DNA of 64,000 nucleotides, taken from positions 764,848 to 828,847 of the forward strand of contig NZ_KQ948851.1 of NCBI RefSeq assembly GCF_001514215.1, in the 5' to 3' direction. The translations under genes and the position numbers were made by a program. Numbering within the stretch: the first letter of the stretch is position 1; each line of letters opens with the position of its first letter. This document shows positions 50,972 to 62,073 of this stretch, one piece after another. Source of the stretch: Streptomyces bungoensis. GTDB taxonomy: Bacteria; Actinomycetota; Actinomycetes; Streptomycetales; Streptomycetaceae. The notes under the pieces are model-generated. The model was not told the origin of the DNA. It searched no databases and worked only from the letters and a program-made list of their open reading frames with translations.

Positions 50972-51432
50972 CTCAGGCGGTCTGCCGATTGAGCGACCTG
51001 CCCAGCCGTATGGCAGTCAAATCGAGTGGACCCGGAGGCCGCTGCTGGCTGTGGACCAGCGACGGCAAGGGGGGAGGGGCGGCCAGGCTACGGCCAACGT
51101 CTCCCCTCCTACGAGGCAAGGCAGAGCTTGACCGCCGTGTGGCGTTCGGGCTGTTCGTCGGTGAATCCCGGAAGGTTTTCAGGTGCGTCATGCCGATCCT
51201 TGGGGACGGCACTACACGCTTTGCTGCAAACCAGACCGTCTGGAAGCCGTGCCGAGTGTGGGAAGCTGTGCGGCGCAGGGATTGGGAGGGTGCGCGGGCC
51301 GGGAGGACGCGCTGTCCCCACGGTCAGGCGTGCACATCGAAGAACCCGTACGTGGACCCATGAGGGTCTCGGCGGTGCCGGGCGTGCCGCGCCGCGAGGG
51401 TCACGAGCCGCCGGGTTCACCTGGCCGTGTGA
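50968..51432 (+). pseudogene. Degenerate HNH endonuclease gene with nonsense codon
   Basis: The GTG at 50968 overlaps the integrase stop (GTGA). The reading frame has the N-terminal pattern of phage-type HNH proteins (GGRCWLWTSDGKGGG; RRVAFGLFVGE) and the C-terminal TRCPHGQACTSKNPYVDP. It is then cut by TGA at 51361-51363, after which GSRRCRACRAARVT, the expected family ending, continues in the same frame to 51432. A CGA to TGA change would explain the stop. The central His-Asn-His residues are also lost. Confidence 0.55.
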
Positions 51433-51462
51433 GATTTCGTGAGACGTGAGAGGGTCTGGGGC

Positions 51463-52752
51463 GTGAGTGAGACACCCCCGAACACCCTGCAATACCGCTT
51501 TGACGGGCCAGAAGACGCTCCGGTCCTGATCTTGGGTCCCTCACTGGGTACCACATGGCACATGTGGGACCGCCAGATACCGGAGCTCGCCCGGCAGTGG
51601 CGGGTCTTCCGGTTCGACCTGCCCGGGCACGGCGGCGCACCCGCGCACCCGGCCGGCACCGCCGGGGAGCTCGCGGCCCGGCTGCTGGCGACGCTGGACG
51701 CGCTCGGGGTGCAGCGCTTCGGATACGCCGGCTGTGCGCTGGGCGGAGCGGTAGGCATCGAGCTGGCGCTGCGCCACCCCGAGCGGCTGGCCTCGCTCGC
51801 GCTGGTGGCCGCCTCGCCCCGGTTCGGCACCGCCGACGAGTTCCGGCAGCGGGGGGTGATCGTCAGGACCAACGGACTCGACCCGATCGCCCGGACCACG
51901 CCGGACCGCTGGTTCACCGGCGGGTTCGCCGCCGCCCAGCCCGCGATCACCGAGTGGGCCGTGCAGATGGTCCGCACCACCGACCCCGGCTGCTACATCG
52001 CCGCCTGCGAGGCCCTCGCCGGGTTCGACGTACGGTCCGAGCTGGGCCGGATCGGCGTGCCGACGCTGGTGCTGGTCGGCTCCGACGACCAGGTCACCGG
52101 ACCGGCCGAGGCCCGCACCCTGGTCGCCGGGATACCGGACGCGCGGCTCGCGGTCGTGCCCGGCGCCTCCCACCTGGTCCCGGTCGAGCAGCCGGCCGCC
52201 GTCACCGACCTGCTGGTCCGGCACTTCTCCACCGCCTGGCAGCAGCCCTTCGACACCGGCCAGACGGCCCTCCCGGCGGCCCAGGCCGGACCCGCCCGCG
52301 GCGCGCCGCCGCAGCCGGTGCCCGTCGCCGAGATCGCCCCCGCCGCCGTACCGGCCGAGCCGCCCGTGCCGCCGGACCGCGGCGAGACCGGGCTGAAGAT
52401 CCGCCGGGAGGTGCTGGGCGACGCGCACGTGGACCGGGCGCTCGCGCAGGCCGACGAGTTCTCCGGCGACTTCGAGGACTTCCTCACCCGGGTCGCCTGG
52501 GGCGAGGTCTGGGACCGGCCGGGACTGGACCGCCGTACCCGCAGCTGCGTCACGCTCACGGCGCTGGTCGCCGGCGGCCATCTGGAGGAGCTGGCCGTCC
52601 ACACCCGGGCGGCCCTGCGCAACGGCCTGACCCCGGTGGAGATCCGGGAGGTGCTGATGCAGGCGGCCGTGTACTGCGGGCTCCCGGCGGCCGGCAGCGC
52701 GTTCCGGGTGGCCCAGCAGGTGATCCGCGAGGAGACCACGCCGGCCGGCTGA
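51463..52752 (+). CDS. pcaL: PcaL-type fusion: 3-oxoadipate enol-lactonase / 4-carboxymuconolactone decarboxylase
   Basis: The 429-residue protein joins an alpha/beta-hydrolase (residues 1-250) to a carboxymuconolactone decarboxylase domain (about 300-425: FSGDFEDFLTRVAWGEVWDR; AVYCGLPAAGSAFRVAQQ), the two steps that end the protocatechuate branch of the beta-ketoadipate path. The hydrolase has FDLPGHGGAP, and at the nucleophile elbow GYAGCALGG where Ser is expected (G-x-S-x-G), so the nucleophile seems to be Ala. GTG 51463 has GAGAGGG upstream. No other pca genes are adjacent. Confidence 0.8.
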   Translation: MSETPPNTLQYRFDGPEDAPVLILGPSLGTTWHMWDRQIPELARQWRVFRFDLPGHGGAPAHPAGTAGELAARLLATLDALGVQRFGYAGCALGGAVGIELALRHPERLASLALVAASPRFGTADEFRQRGVIVRTNGLDPIARTTPDRWFTGGFAAAQPAITEWAVQMVRTTDPGCYIAACEALAGFDVRSELGRIGVPTLVLVGSDDQVTGPAEARTLVAGIPDARLAVVPGASHLVPVEQPAAVTDLLVRHFSTAWQQPFDTGQTALPAAQAGPARGAPPQPVPVAEIAPAAVPAEPPVPPDRGETGLKIRREVLGDAHVDRALAQADEFSGDFEDFLTRVAWGEVWDRPGLDRRTRSCVTLTALVAGGHLEELAVHTRAALRNGLTPVEIREVLMQAAVYCGLPAAGSAFRVAQQVIREETTPAG

Positions 52753-52800
52753 GGCCCCCCGGGGATCGCGTCCGGCCGGATTTCGGCAGGATGGGGAGAC

Positions 52801-53436
52801 ATGAAGCTCACCAAGAAGTCCCACGCCTGCGTCCGCCTGGAGAAGGACGGGGGGACGCTCGTCATCGACCCCGGCGGGTTCAGCGAGCCGGACGCGGCGG
52901 TCGGCGCGGACGCGATCCTGGTCACGCACGAGCACCCCGACCACTTCGACGAGGGCCGGCTGCGGGCCGCCATGGAGCACAGCCCGGGCGCCCGGATCTG
53001 GACGCTCGCGTCCGTCGCCGGGCGGATCGCGGCGGCCTTCCCCGGCCGCGTGCACACGGTCGGGCACGGCGACACCTTCACCGCCGCGGGCTTCGACGTC
53101 GAGGTCCACGGCGAGCTGCACGCGGTGATCCACCCGGACATCCCGCGCGTCACCAACGTCGGCTACCTCGTGGACGGCGGCAAGGTCTTCCACCCCGGCG
53201 ACGCCCTCACCGTCCCCGGCCGGCCGGTCGAGACCCTGATGCTCCCCGTGATGGCCCCCTGGAACAAGATCGCGGAGGTCATCGACTACGTCCGCGAGGT
53301 CCGGCCGCGGCGCGCCTACGACGTCCACGACGCCCTGCTCACCGACCTCGCCCGCCCGATCTACGACCGTCAGATCGGCGCCCTCGCCGGAGCCGAGCAC
53401 CTGCGGCTGGCCCCGGGGGCGTCCGCCGACCTGTGA
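52801..53436 (+). CDS. Metallo-beta-lactamase-fold hydrolase (UlaG-like)
   Basis: The 211-residue protein has LVTHEHPDHFDEGRLRAAME (HxHxDH metal site), VTNVGYLVDGGKVFHPGDAL with the aspartate ligand, and a C-terminal YDVHDALLTDLARPIYD with the last histidine. It belongs to the RNase J/UlaG-like small hydrolases of unknown substrate. It lies 48 bp after the pcaL-type gene and 41 bp before exonuclease III. Confidence 0.8.
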   Translation: MKLTKKSHACVRLEKDGGTLVIDPGGFSEPDAAVGADAILVTHEHPDHFDEGRLRAAMEHSPGARIWTLASVAGRIAAAFPGRVHTVGHGDTFTAAGFDVEVHGELHAVIHPDIPRVTNVGYLVDGGKVFHPGDALTVPGRPVETLMLPVMAPWNKIAEVIDYVREVRPRRAYDVHDALLTDLARPIYDRQIGALAGAEHLRLAPGASADL

Positions 53437-53477
53437 GCCGGAACCGGTTGTCACACCCGGCAGGTAGGTTGTGGGAC

Positions 53478-54257
53478 ATGCGCATCGCGACCTGGAACGT
53501 GAACTCGATCACCGCCCGCCTGCCGCGGCTGCTCGCCTGGCTGGAGAGCAGCGGCACCGACGTGCTCTGCCTCCAGGAGGCCAAGGTCGCCGAGGAGCAG
53601 TTCCCGTTCGAGCAGCTGCGGGAACTCGGGTACGAGGCGGCGGTGCACGCGACCGGCCGGTGGAACGGCGTGGCCGTGCTCTCCCGCGTCGGCATCGAGG
53701 ACGTGGTCAAGGGCCTGCCGGGCGACCCGGGCTACGACGGCGTGACCGAGCCGCGCGCCCTCTCGGCCACCTGCGGCCCGGTCCGCGTCTGGTCGGTGTA
53801 CGTGCCCAACGGCCGCGAGGTGGAGCACCCGCACTACGCGTACAAGCTCCAGTGGTTCGAGGCACTCAGGGCGGCCGTCGCCGGCGACGCCGCCGGCAGC
53901 CGCCCGTTCGCGGTGCTGGGGGACTACAACGTGGCGCCGACCGACGACGACGTCTTCGACCCGGCCGCCTTCGCGGGCTCCACCCACGTCACCCCCGCCG
54001 AGCGCGCCGCCCTGGGCGCCCTGCGCGAGGCGGGCCTGACGGACGTCGTCCCGCGCCCGCTGAAGTACGACCACCCGTTCACGTACTGGGACTACCGCCA
54101 GCTCTGCTTCCCGAAGAACCGGGGCATGCGCATCGACCTCGTGTACGGCAACGAGCCGTTCGCCAAGGCCGTCGAGGACGCCTACGTCGACCGGGAGGAG
54201 CGCAAGGGCAAGGGCGCTTCCGACCATGCGCCGGTGGTGGTCGACCTCGACGTCTGA
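53478..54257 (+). CDS. xthA: Exodeoxyribonuclease III
   Basis: The 259-residue enzyme has the exonuclease III/AP endonuclease motifs: MRIATWNVNSITARLPRLL, VLCLQEAKV with the metal-binding Glu, VLGDYNVAPTDDD and GASDHAPVVVDLD with the catalytic His. It repairs apurinic sites. ATG 53478 is the start of the conserved fold. The HhH glycosylase far upstream would make its substrate, but the two are not linked. Confidence 0.9.
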   Translation: MRIATWNVNSITARLPRLLAWLESSGTDVLCLQEAKVAEEQFPFEQLRELGYEAAVHATGRWNGVAVLSRVGIEDVVKGLPGDPGYDGVTEPRALSATCGPVRVWSVYVPNGREVEHPHYAYKLQWFEALRAAVAGDAAGSRPFAVLGDYNVAPTDDDVFDPAAFAGSTHVTPAERAALGALREAGLTDVVPRPLKYDHPFTYWDYRQLCFPKNRGMRIDLVYGNEPFAKAVEDAYVDREERKGKGASDHAPVVVDLDV

Positions 54258-54272
54258 TGCCAGGCTGGGGCC

Positions 54273-54692
54273 ATGAACATTCGGTTCCCTGGCCACCGGC
54301 ACGGCAAGAGCGGTGCCGCGGAGATTCCCGCCGACGCCGAGGGGATCGCCGCGCTGCTGTCCGAATGCGAACTGCTCCGTTCCCAGGCGGCCCAGGAGGG
54401 CGTCCGCCTCGACGACTCCCCGGCCTCCCTGGAGGCGCTGGACCAGCTGGTCCCGCGCTGGCGCGACGACGCGGAGACCCTGCCGTGGCTGGGCAACGAC
54501 GCGGGGCTGTACCTGGGCACGGTCGTCGTGCGCACGGTACCCGGTGCCGCCTGGCACATCCGGGCCGGCGGCGAGCCCGTCGTCCGGCTCGCCTCCGGCC
54601 GCGAGGTCGAGGTCGTGGAGTCCGGCCGGGAGTGGGCCGCGAGCGGCGTCCCGGAGCTGTCGCAGCTGTACGCCGAGGTCGCCGAGGCCTGA
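54273..54692 (+). CDS. DUF6278 family protein
   Basis: The 139-residue acidic protein has LLRSQAAQEGVRLDDSPASL followed by EALDQLVPRWRDDAE and GNDAGLYLGTVVVRTVPGAA, ending VSQLYAEVAEA-like. It matches the Streptomyces family DUF6278, of unknown function, which is usually encoded next to exonuclease III. It lies 15 bp after it. Confidence 0.65.
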   Translation: MNIRFPGHRHGKSGAAEIPADAEGIAALLSECELLRSQAAQEGVRLDDSPASLEALDQLVPRWRDDAETLPWLGNDAGLYLGTVVVRTVPGAAWHIRAGGEPVVRLASGREVEVVESGREWAASGVPELSQLYAEVAEA

Positions 54693-54911
54693 GCGCGAAC
54701 GGTTCGGAACGCAAACACGGCTGCCGCCCCGGACAGTTGCCGCCGGCCGCCGCCCGGCATGCGGGGGACCCGCGCGCCGAACCTCGACTACGATGTGCCG
54801 TTCATCCCCGTGGTGAGGTGAGCCCACCGATCCACAACGGGATGGGCTGGCCGCTTCCGCGAGGGGGACGGCAGCTCACACGGGCCAGGCTCGTCCGGCG
54901 GCAGCCGGAGA

Positions 54912-56477
54912 TCACTGCTCGCGCACGGGGACGGACAGGTACGACGGGTCGTCCGGCCGCGAGGAGAAGGTCAGCTGCGCGCCGGACGGGTTGTGCTCGA
55001 TGTACAGCGGGTCGACCGTGTCGACCACCAGCGCGAGGCGGTGCCCGGCGGGCACGTCGTAGGCGGTGGAGAACAGGTCCAGGTCGACGTCGAACGGCTC
55101 GCCGGGCGCCCGCCCGTGCCACGTGTACGGCGCGTGGGTGACCAGCTTGCCGAAGCCGAGCGGACCCACGTCGTACAGGTAGGCGATCAGGGTGCCGCTC
55201 TCCGCGGTCGGGGTGAGCGTGGTGTGCAGGGTGGCCGTGCCGCGCACCCGCTGGGCCGTGCCGTACCGCTCCGACTGCCACACGGCCGCCCAGCGGCGCG
55301 GCAGCAGCGGGACGGAGGCGATGGGCGGCAGCTGGGCGATCTGGTCCAGGAGGCTGGAGAGGAAGACGGTCCCGCCGTCCGCGCCGGAGTCGACACCCGC
55401 GTGGATGGTGGGGGAGCCCGCGAGGGCGATCTTCCGGCGGGTCGCCGCCATCGACTTCCAGTCGGGGTAGTCCTCGTAGCCGCCGGAACCACGGGGTTTG
55501 ACGTGGACGGGCTTCTCGCGGTCCACGCCGTTGTCCACGCCCCTGAGATAGTGGTCGAACCAGCGCTCGGTGTCCGTCCAGACGTCGTTGGGCAGCCCGA
55601 ACAGGCCCGGCAGCTCGGCGGTCGCGTGGTCGCCGGGGCGCAGCTCCAGGCGCTTGGGCGCGGTCAGCTTGTCGTAGAAGTCGGCGTACTGGTTGACGGG
55701 GAAGACCGAGTCGCCCCAGGCGTTGGCGAGCATGACGGCGGGGTGATTGCTGTTCAGCCGGTCGACGTAGGTCGCGACGGAACGTTTCCGCCCCCAGTCG
55801 ATCATCTGCTGTTCCTTCGACAGGTTCGAGGAGTACAGGTTGTCGAAGATCTCGCGCAGTTCGGGGCTCTCGCGTCCGGTCAGGCTCGCAGCGCCGTCCA
55901 GTACGGCGGCGGCCTCGACGCTCTGGGTGCGGTTGGGGTAGATCGAGGAGATCAGGTCGGCCCAGCCGCTCAGCGCGGCGACGGCCCTGATCCGCTTGTC
56001 GTGGGCGGCGGCGAGCAGGCTGATGCCGGCGCCGTAGGAGACCCCGGCCATGCCGATGCGCCCGGGATCGGCGGGGGTGTGGGCGAGGGCCCAGTCGATG
56101 ACCCGGGAGGCGTCCGCCGTGTCCGGCGGCCCGGCCACTTCCACCCGGCCGCCGGACTGCCAGAAGCCGCGCACGTTGTACGCCAGCACGACGTACCCGG
56201 CGTCCGCGAGCCGCTGCGCCTGGGCCAGGTACTCCACCTGGGGAAAGCCCCAGCTCGTGGGGAGCACGAGGAGCGGGTACCGGTGCGCGCCGTCGGCGTC
56301 CGCCGGCGTGACGACGTTGGCCTTCAGCACGGTGCCGCCGTCGCCGGTGATGTCCACGAACCGGACGGCGGGGGCGGCCTCGGCGGCCGGGGCCAGGCCG
56401 ACGACACCGCCGGCGAGCAGCGCCGCGCAGACGACGCCGGCGGCGGAGGTGCGCAGGGCGGTGCGACCAGGTCCCAC
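54912..56477 (-). CDS. Secreted CocE/S15-type peptidase or esterase
   Basis: The 521-residue protein has a signal peptide (AAGVVCAALLAGGVVGLAPA), an alpha/beta-hydrolase core with GMAGVSYGAGISLLA (nucleophile Ser) near residue 152 and a C-terminal jelly-roll of the Xaa-Pro dipeptidyl-peptidase/CocE type (YDVPAGHRLALVVDTVDPLY). Family members release X-Pro dipeptides or hydrolyse esters. GTG 56477 has GAGGAG 7 nt upstream. An inverted-repeat operator lies just upstream. Confidence 0.8.
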   Translation of the reverse strand: MGPGRTALRTSAAGVVCAALLAGGVVGLAPAAEAAPAVRFVDITGDGGTVLKANVVTPADADGAHRYPLLVLPTSWGFPQVEYLAQAQRLADAGYVVLAYNVRGFWQSGGRVEVAGPPDTADASRVIDWALAHTPADPGRIGMAGVSYGAGISLLAAAHDKRIRAVAALSGWADLISSIYPNRTQSVEAAAVLDGAASLTGRESPELREIFDNLYSSNLSKEQQMIDWGRKRSVATYVDRLNSNHPAVMLANAWGDSVFPVNQYADFYDKLTAPKRLELRPGDHATAELPGLFGLPNDVWTDTERWFDHYLRGVDNGVDREKPVHVKPRGSGGYEDYPDWKSMAATRRKIALAGSPTIHAGVDSGADGGTVFLSSLLDQIAQLPPIASVPLLPRRWAAVWQSERYGTAQRVRGTATLHTTLTPTAESGTLIAYLYDVGPLGFGKLVTHAPYTWHGRAPGEPFDVDLDLFSTAYDVPAGHRLALVVDTVDPLYIEHNPSGAQLTFSSRPDDPSYLSVPVREQ

Positions 56478-56529
56478 GAGTCACTCCTCACTGGAGAGTT
56501 GAAAGTGACCCGACGGTAACCGCGGGACC

Positions 56530-56568
56530 TTACCGTAAGTAACCCGTCGGTAAGTTACTAACCGGTAA
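56530..56568. promoter_or_regulatory. Inverted-repeat operator upstream of the S15-type gene
   Basis: TTACCGTAAGTAAC at 56530-56543 and TTACTAACCGGTAA at 56555-56568 are imperfect reverse complements, with GGTAAG between them. Arrays of this type (TTACxxACCGGTAA) are typical TetR-family operators in Streptomyces. The regulator is not adjacent. Confidence 0.4.
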
Positions 56569-56574
56569 AGAATT

Positions 56575-57318
56575 CTACGACTGCGCGGGCTCGGCCTCCG
56601 GCACCGGTGTCCGCGCCGTGCGCGTCACGTCCGCGACCAGCTTCACCACATCCGGCCCGTAGGCCTGCGAGTTGACCACCTTCAGCAGCAGCACGAAGGA
56701 ACCGCTCCCGTACTTCCGCGCCAACCGGACGTGCTCGCGGGCCAGATAGCGGGTCGCCGCCTGGTTGGTGATCGACCGCTGCCCGCAGAAGAGGAACACC
56801 GGCCGGGTGTCGCGCCGCTCGCCGGCGGTGAGCCGGGCCAGCAGCACGTACTCGCTGCGACCGCTGTCCATGCGGTAGTCCTCCGGGCCGATCCGGAACG
56901 CGCCCATGTCCGGGCCGGATTCGGCCTCCACGTTCACCCGCACCCCCGGCAGCAGGGAGGACAGGTGGGCGGCCATCCGGCGGTTCGAGGCCGGCCCGCC
57001 GAGGCAGAACTCCGTCCGCTCCCCGAACCCCTGCCGCGCGGCGTCGTGGGCCACCACCTGGGCGTGCGCGCGGCAGTCCTTGATGAGCGCGGACAGCTCC
57101 AGCAGCGCGAACACGTCGTGCCGCATCACCGACAACTCACCGCCGCTCACGCCCCGGTTGACCACCAGCAGCGACTCGGAGTGGTCCGGCAGCCCGAAGA
57201 AGGCCTGCATGCGCCGCAGTTTGCGCCGCCACAGGTACGTACGGGCGAGCCAGCCCAGCGAGGCACTGACACCCGCCGCCACCACGCCCAGGACGATGTT
57301 GCGCACGTCGTCGTTCAT
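56575..57318 (-). CDS. Membrane-anchored protein of unknown function
   Basis: The 247-residue protein begins with one membrane helix (NIVLGVVAAGVSASLGWLAR) and a basic stretch (RRKLRRMQAFF), then a soluble domain with SLLVVNRGVSGGELSVMRHD, EFCLGGPASNRRMAAHLSSL and SGSFVLLLKVVNSQAYGPDV. I do not recognise the family. Signature positions are conserved-looking glycines and a CLGGP motif. ATG 57318 is preferred to the start at 57339 because the helix follows at once. Confidence 0.5.
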   Translation of the reverse strand: MNDDVRNIVLGVVAAGVSASLGWLARTYLWRRKLRRMQAFFGLPDHSESLLVVNRGVSGGELSVMRHDVFALLELSALIKDCRAHAQVVAHDAARQGFGERTEFCLGGPASNRRMAAHLSSLLPGVRVNVEAESGPDMGAFRIGPEDYRMDSGRSEYVLLARLTAGERRDTRPVFLFCGQRSITNQAATRYLAREHVRLARKYGSGSFVLLLKVVNSQAYGPDVVKLVADVTRTARTPVPEAEPAQS

Positions 57319-57461
57319 GGCCGCGCATGGTAGCGGCACGCGGGGAACCCTGGACGTACCGGTGTTCGAAGTGTGGCGTTCGTGTGGCGGGTGACCCAGG
57401 CGTACTGTCGGTGGTACGGCAATCTGGCTACGCTGCGCGGATGTCCCGACGGGAGGTACGG

Positions 57462-59264
57462 ATGGGTCGTCCTGGCACGCGGAAACTGGCGGTTCTGGCG
57501 GTCTCGGCCGCCATGGTGTCGGTGGGCGCGGCGGCGCCGCCCGCCGCGACGACGAGCGGGAAGGCCACCAAGGTACCCGTGGCCGTCGGCTACGGAGGAG
57601 CCGTCGCCAGCGTGGACGCGGATGCCTCCGCCGCCGGCATAGAAGTGCTCAGGAAGGGCGGCAACGCGGTCGACGCGGCCGTCGCCACGGCCGCCGCGCT
57701 CGGCGTCACCGAGCCCTACTCCGCCGGCCTCGGCGGGGGCGGCTACTTCGTCTACTACGACGCGCGGACCCGCACCGTCCACACCATCGACGGGCGTGAG
57801 ACCGCACCCCTGTCCGCCGACTCCGGCCTCTTCCTGGAGAACGGCAAGCCGCTCTCCTTCCCCGACGCCGTCAGCAGCGGCCTGAGCGTCGGCACCCCGG
57901 GCACGCCCGCCACCTGGCAGACGGCGCTGGACGAGTGGGGCAGCAGAGGGCTCGGCACGGTCCTCAAGCCCGCCGAGCGGATCGCCCGCCGCGGCTTCAC
58001 CGTGGACGACACCTTCCGCTCCCAGACCGCCTCCAACGAGACCCGGTTCCGCTACTTCCCGGACACCGCGAAGCTGTTCCTGCCGGACGGCCGGCTCCCC
58101 GTCGTCGGTTCGACGCTGAGGAACCCCCAACTCGCCCGCACCTACGAGGAGCTGGGCCGCAGGGGCATGGGCGCGATCTACCGCGGGGACATCGGCGACG
58201 ACATCGTCAAGACGGTCGAGCACCCGCCCGTGGACCCCGCCTCCGGCTGGAACGCCCGCCCCGGCAAGCTGGCCGAGAAGGACCTCGCCGTCTACCGCGC
58301 CAAGCTCCAGGCTCCCACCAGGACCTCGTACCGCGGCCTGGACGTGTACTCCATCGCCCCCTCCTCCTCCGGCGGCACCACCGTCGGCGAGGCCCTCAAC
58401 ATCCTGGAGAACACCGACCTGTCCAAGGCGAGCGAGGCGCAGTACCTGCACCACTACATCGAGGCGAGCCGCATCGCCTTCGCCGACCGCGGCCGCTGGG
58501 TCGGCGACCCCGCCTTCGAGGACGTGCCGACCGCACAGCTGCTGTCGCAGAAGTACGCCGACTCGCGCGCCTGCCTGATCAAGGACGACAAGGTCCTCAC
58601 CAGTCCGCTCGCGCCCGGCGACCCCCGCCACCCGGCGTCCTGCGGCGCCGGGGGCACGGCGGCCCCGACGACGTACGAGGGCCAGAACACCACCCACCTG
58701 ACGGTCGCCGACAAGTGGGGCAACGTCGTCTCGTACACACTCACCATCGAGCAGACCGGCGGCAGCGGCATCACCGTGCCCGGCCGCGGCTTCCTGCTCA
58801 ACAACGAGCTGACCGACTTCTCCTTCACCCCGGCCAACCCGGCCGTGCACGACCCGAACCTGCCCGGGCCGGGCAAGCGGCCGCGCTCGTCCATCTCGCC
58901 GACCATCGTCCTCGACCGGCACGGCCGGCCCGTGGTGGCGCTCGGTTCGCCCGGCGGCGCGACCATCATCACCACCGTCCTGCAGACCCTCACCGAGTTC
59001 CTCGACCGGCACCTGCCCCTGGTCGACGCCATCGCGGCACCGCGCGCCAGCCAGCGCAACGCGGCGAAGACCGAACTCGAACCGGCGCTCTACGACAGTG
59101 ACCTGAGGAAGCAGCTCGAAGCCATCGGGCACTCCTTCTCGCTCAACCCCGAGATCGGCGCGGCCACCGGCATCCAGAGACTGCCGGGCGGCAAGTGGCT
59201 GGCCGCAGCCGAGAAGGTGCGGCGCGGCGGAGGCTCGGCGATGGTGGTGGACCCGGCGCCCTGA
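57462..59264 (+). CDS. ggt: Gamma-glutamyltransferase (secreted)
   Basis: The 600-residue precursor has a signal peptide (KLAVLAVSAAMVSVGAAAP), GGNAVDAAVATAAALGVTEP, GGGGYFVYYD, and NTTHLTVADKWGNVVSYTLT, where the Thr after the NT is the autocatalytic nucleophile. ISPTIVLDRHGRPVVALGSP and GGATIITTVLQT complete the family. It cleaves glutathione outside the cell. ATG 57462 has GGAGG 5 nt upstream; ATG 57441 is a weaker alternative. Confidence 0.9.
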   Translation: MGRPGTRKLAVLAVSAAMVSVGAAAPPAATTSGKATKVPVAVGYGGAVASVDADASAAGIEVLRKGGNAVDAAVATAAALGVTEPYSAGLGGGGYFVYYDARTRTVHTIDGRETAPLSADSGLFLENGKPLSFPDAVSSGLSVGTPGTPATWQTALDEWGSRGLGTVLKPAERIARRGFTVDDTFRSQTASNETRFRYFPDTAKLFLPDGRLPVVGSTLRNPQLARTYEELGRRGMGAIYRGDIGDDIVKTVEHPPVDPASGWNARPGKLAEKDLAVYRAKLQAPTRTSYRGLDVYSIAPSSSGGTTVGEALNILENTDLSKASEAQYLHHYIEASRIAFADRGRWVGDPAFEDVPTAQLLSQKYADSRACLIKDDKVLTSPLAPGDPRHPASCGAGGTAAPTTYEGQNTTHLTVADKWGNVVSYTLTIEQTGGSGITVPGRGFLLNNELTDFSFTPANPAVHDPNLPGPGKRPRSSISPTIVLDRHGRPVVALGSPGGATIITTVLQTLTEFLDRHLPLVDAIAAPRASQRNAAKTELEPALYDSDLRKQLEAIGHSFSLNPEIGAATGIQRLPGGKWLAAAEKVRRGGGSAMVVDPAP

Positions 59265-59282
59265 GGCCCGTACCGGCGCGGA

Positions 59283-59313
59283 TGGCCGGCCCCCCCCGCG
59301 GGGAGGCCGGCCA
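59283..59313. terminator. Bidirectional terminator between ggt and the ClpC-like gene
   Basis: TGGCCGGCC (59283-59291) and GGCCGGCCA (59305-59313) form a 9-bp stem, extended inside by CCCCGCGGGG-like pairing. It lies between two convergent genes. Confidence 0.5.
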
Positions 59314-59333
59314 CCCGGGTTCCGTACGGCCGC

Positions 59334-61892
<2,559 letters not shown>

Positions 61893-62073
61893 CGTTTCGT
61901 ATCCTTCGCAGACGACGTGCGGAGCGGCCGGGTAACCCAGGTGCGGGCCGCTCATGCCACGATGGCACGATCCGTCTGCCGGGGCATGTTCGCGCCAGGG
62001 AAGCCCGCGCCCGCCGCGCGGGGCGCGTCACGGGCGTATGCGGCTCCCGCGCCCCTTGGGCGGGCGCGCCTTC

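Noticed and set aside
51170..51432. Possible tRNA or attachment site next to the integrase
   Set aside because: No cloverleaf or repeated core is visible in 50972-51462; the other junction is outside the window.
51541..54257. Very long ORFs on both strands through the pcaL-exonuclease region
   Set aside because: These are GC-skewed shadow frames of pcaL, MBL hydrolase and exonuclease III; the true genes have clear domains.
56720..56970. Possible small ORFs in the antisense of the membrane-anchored protein
   Set aside because: No ribosome site and no coding bias of their own.
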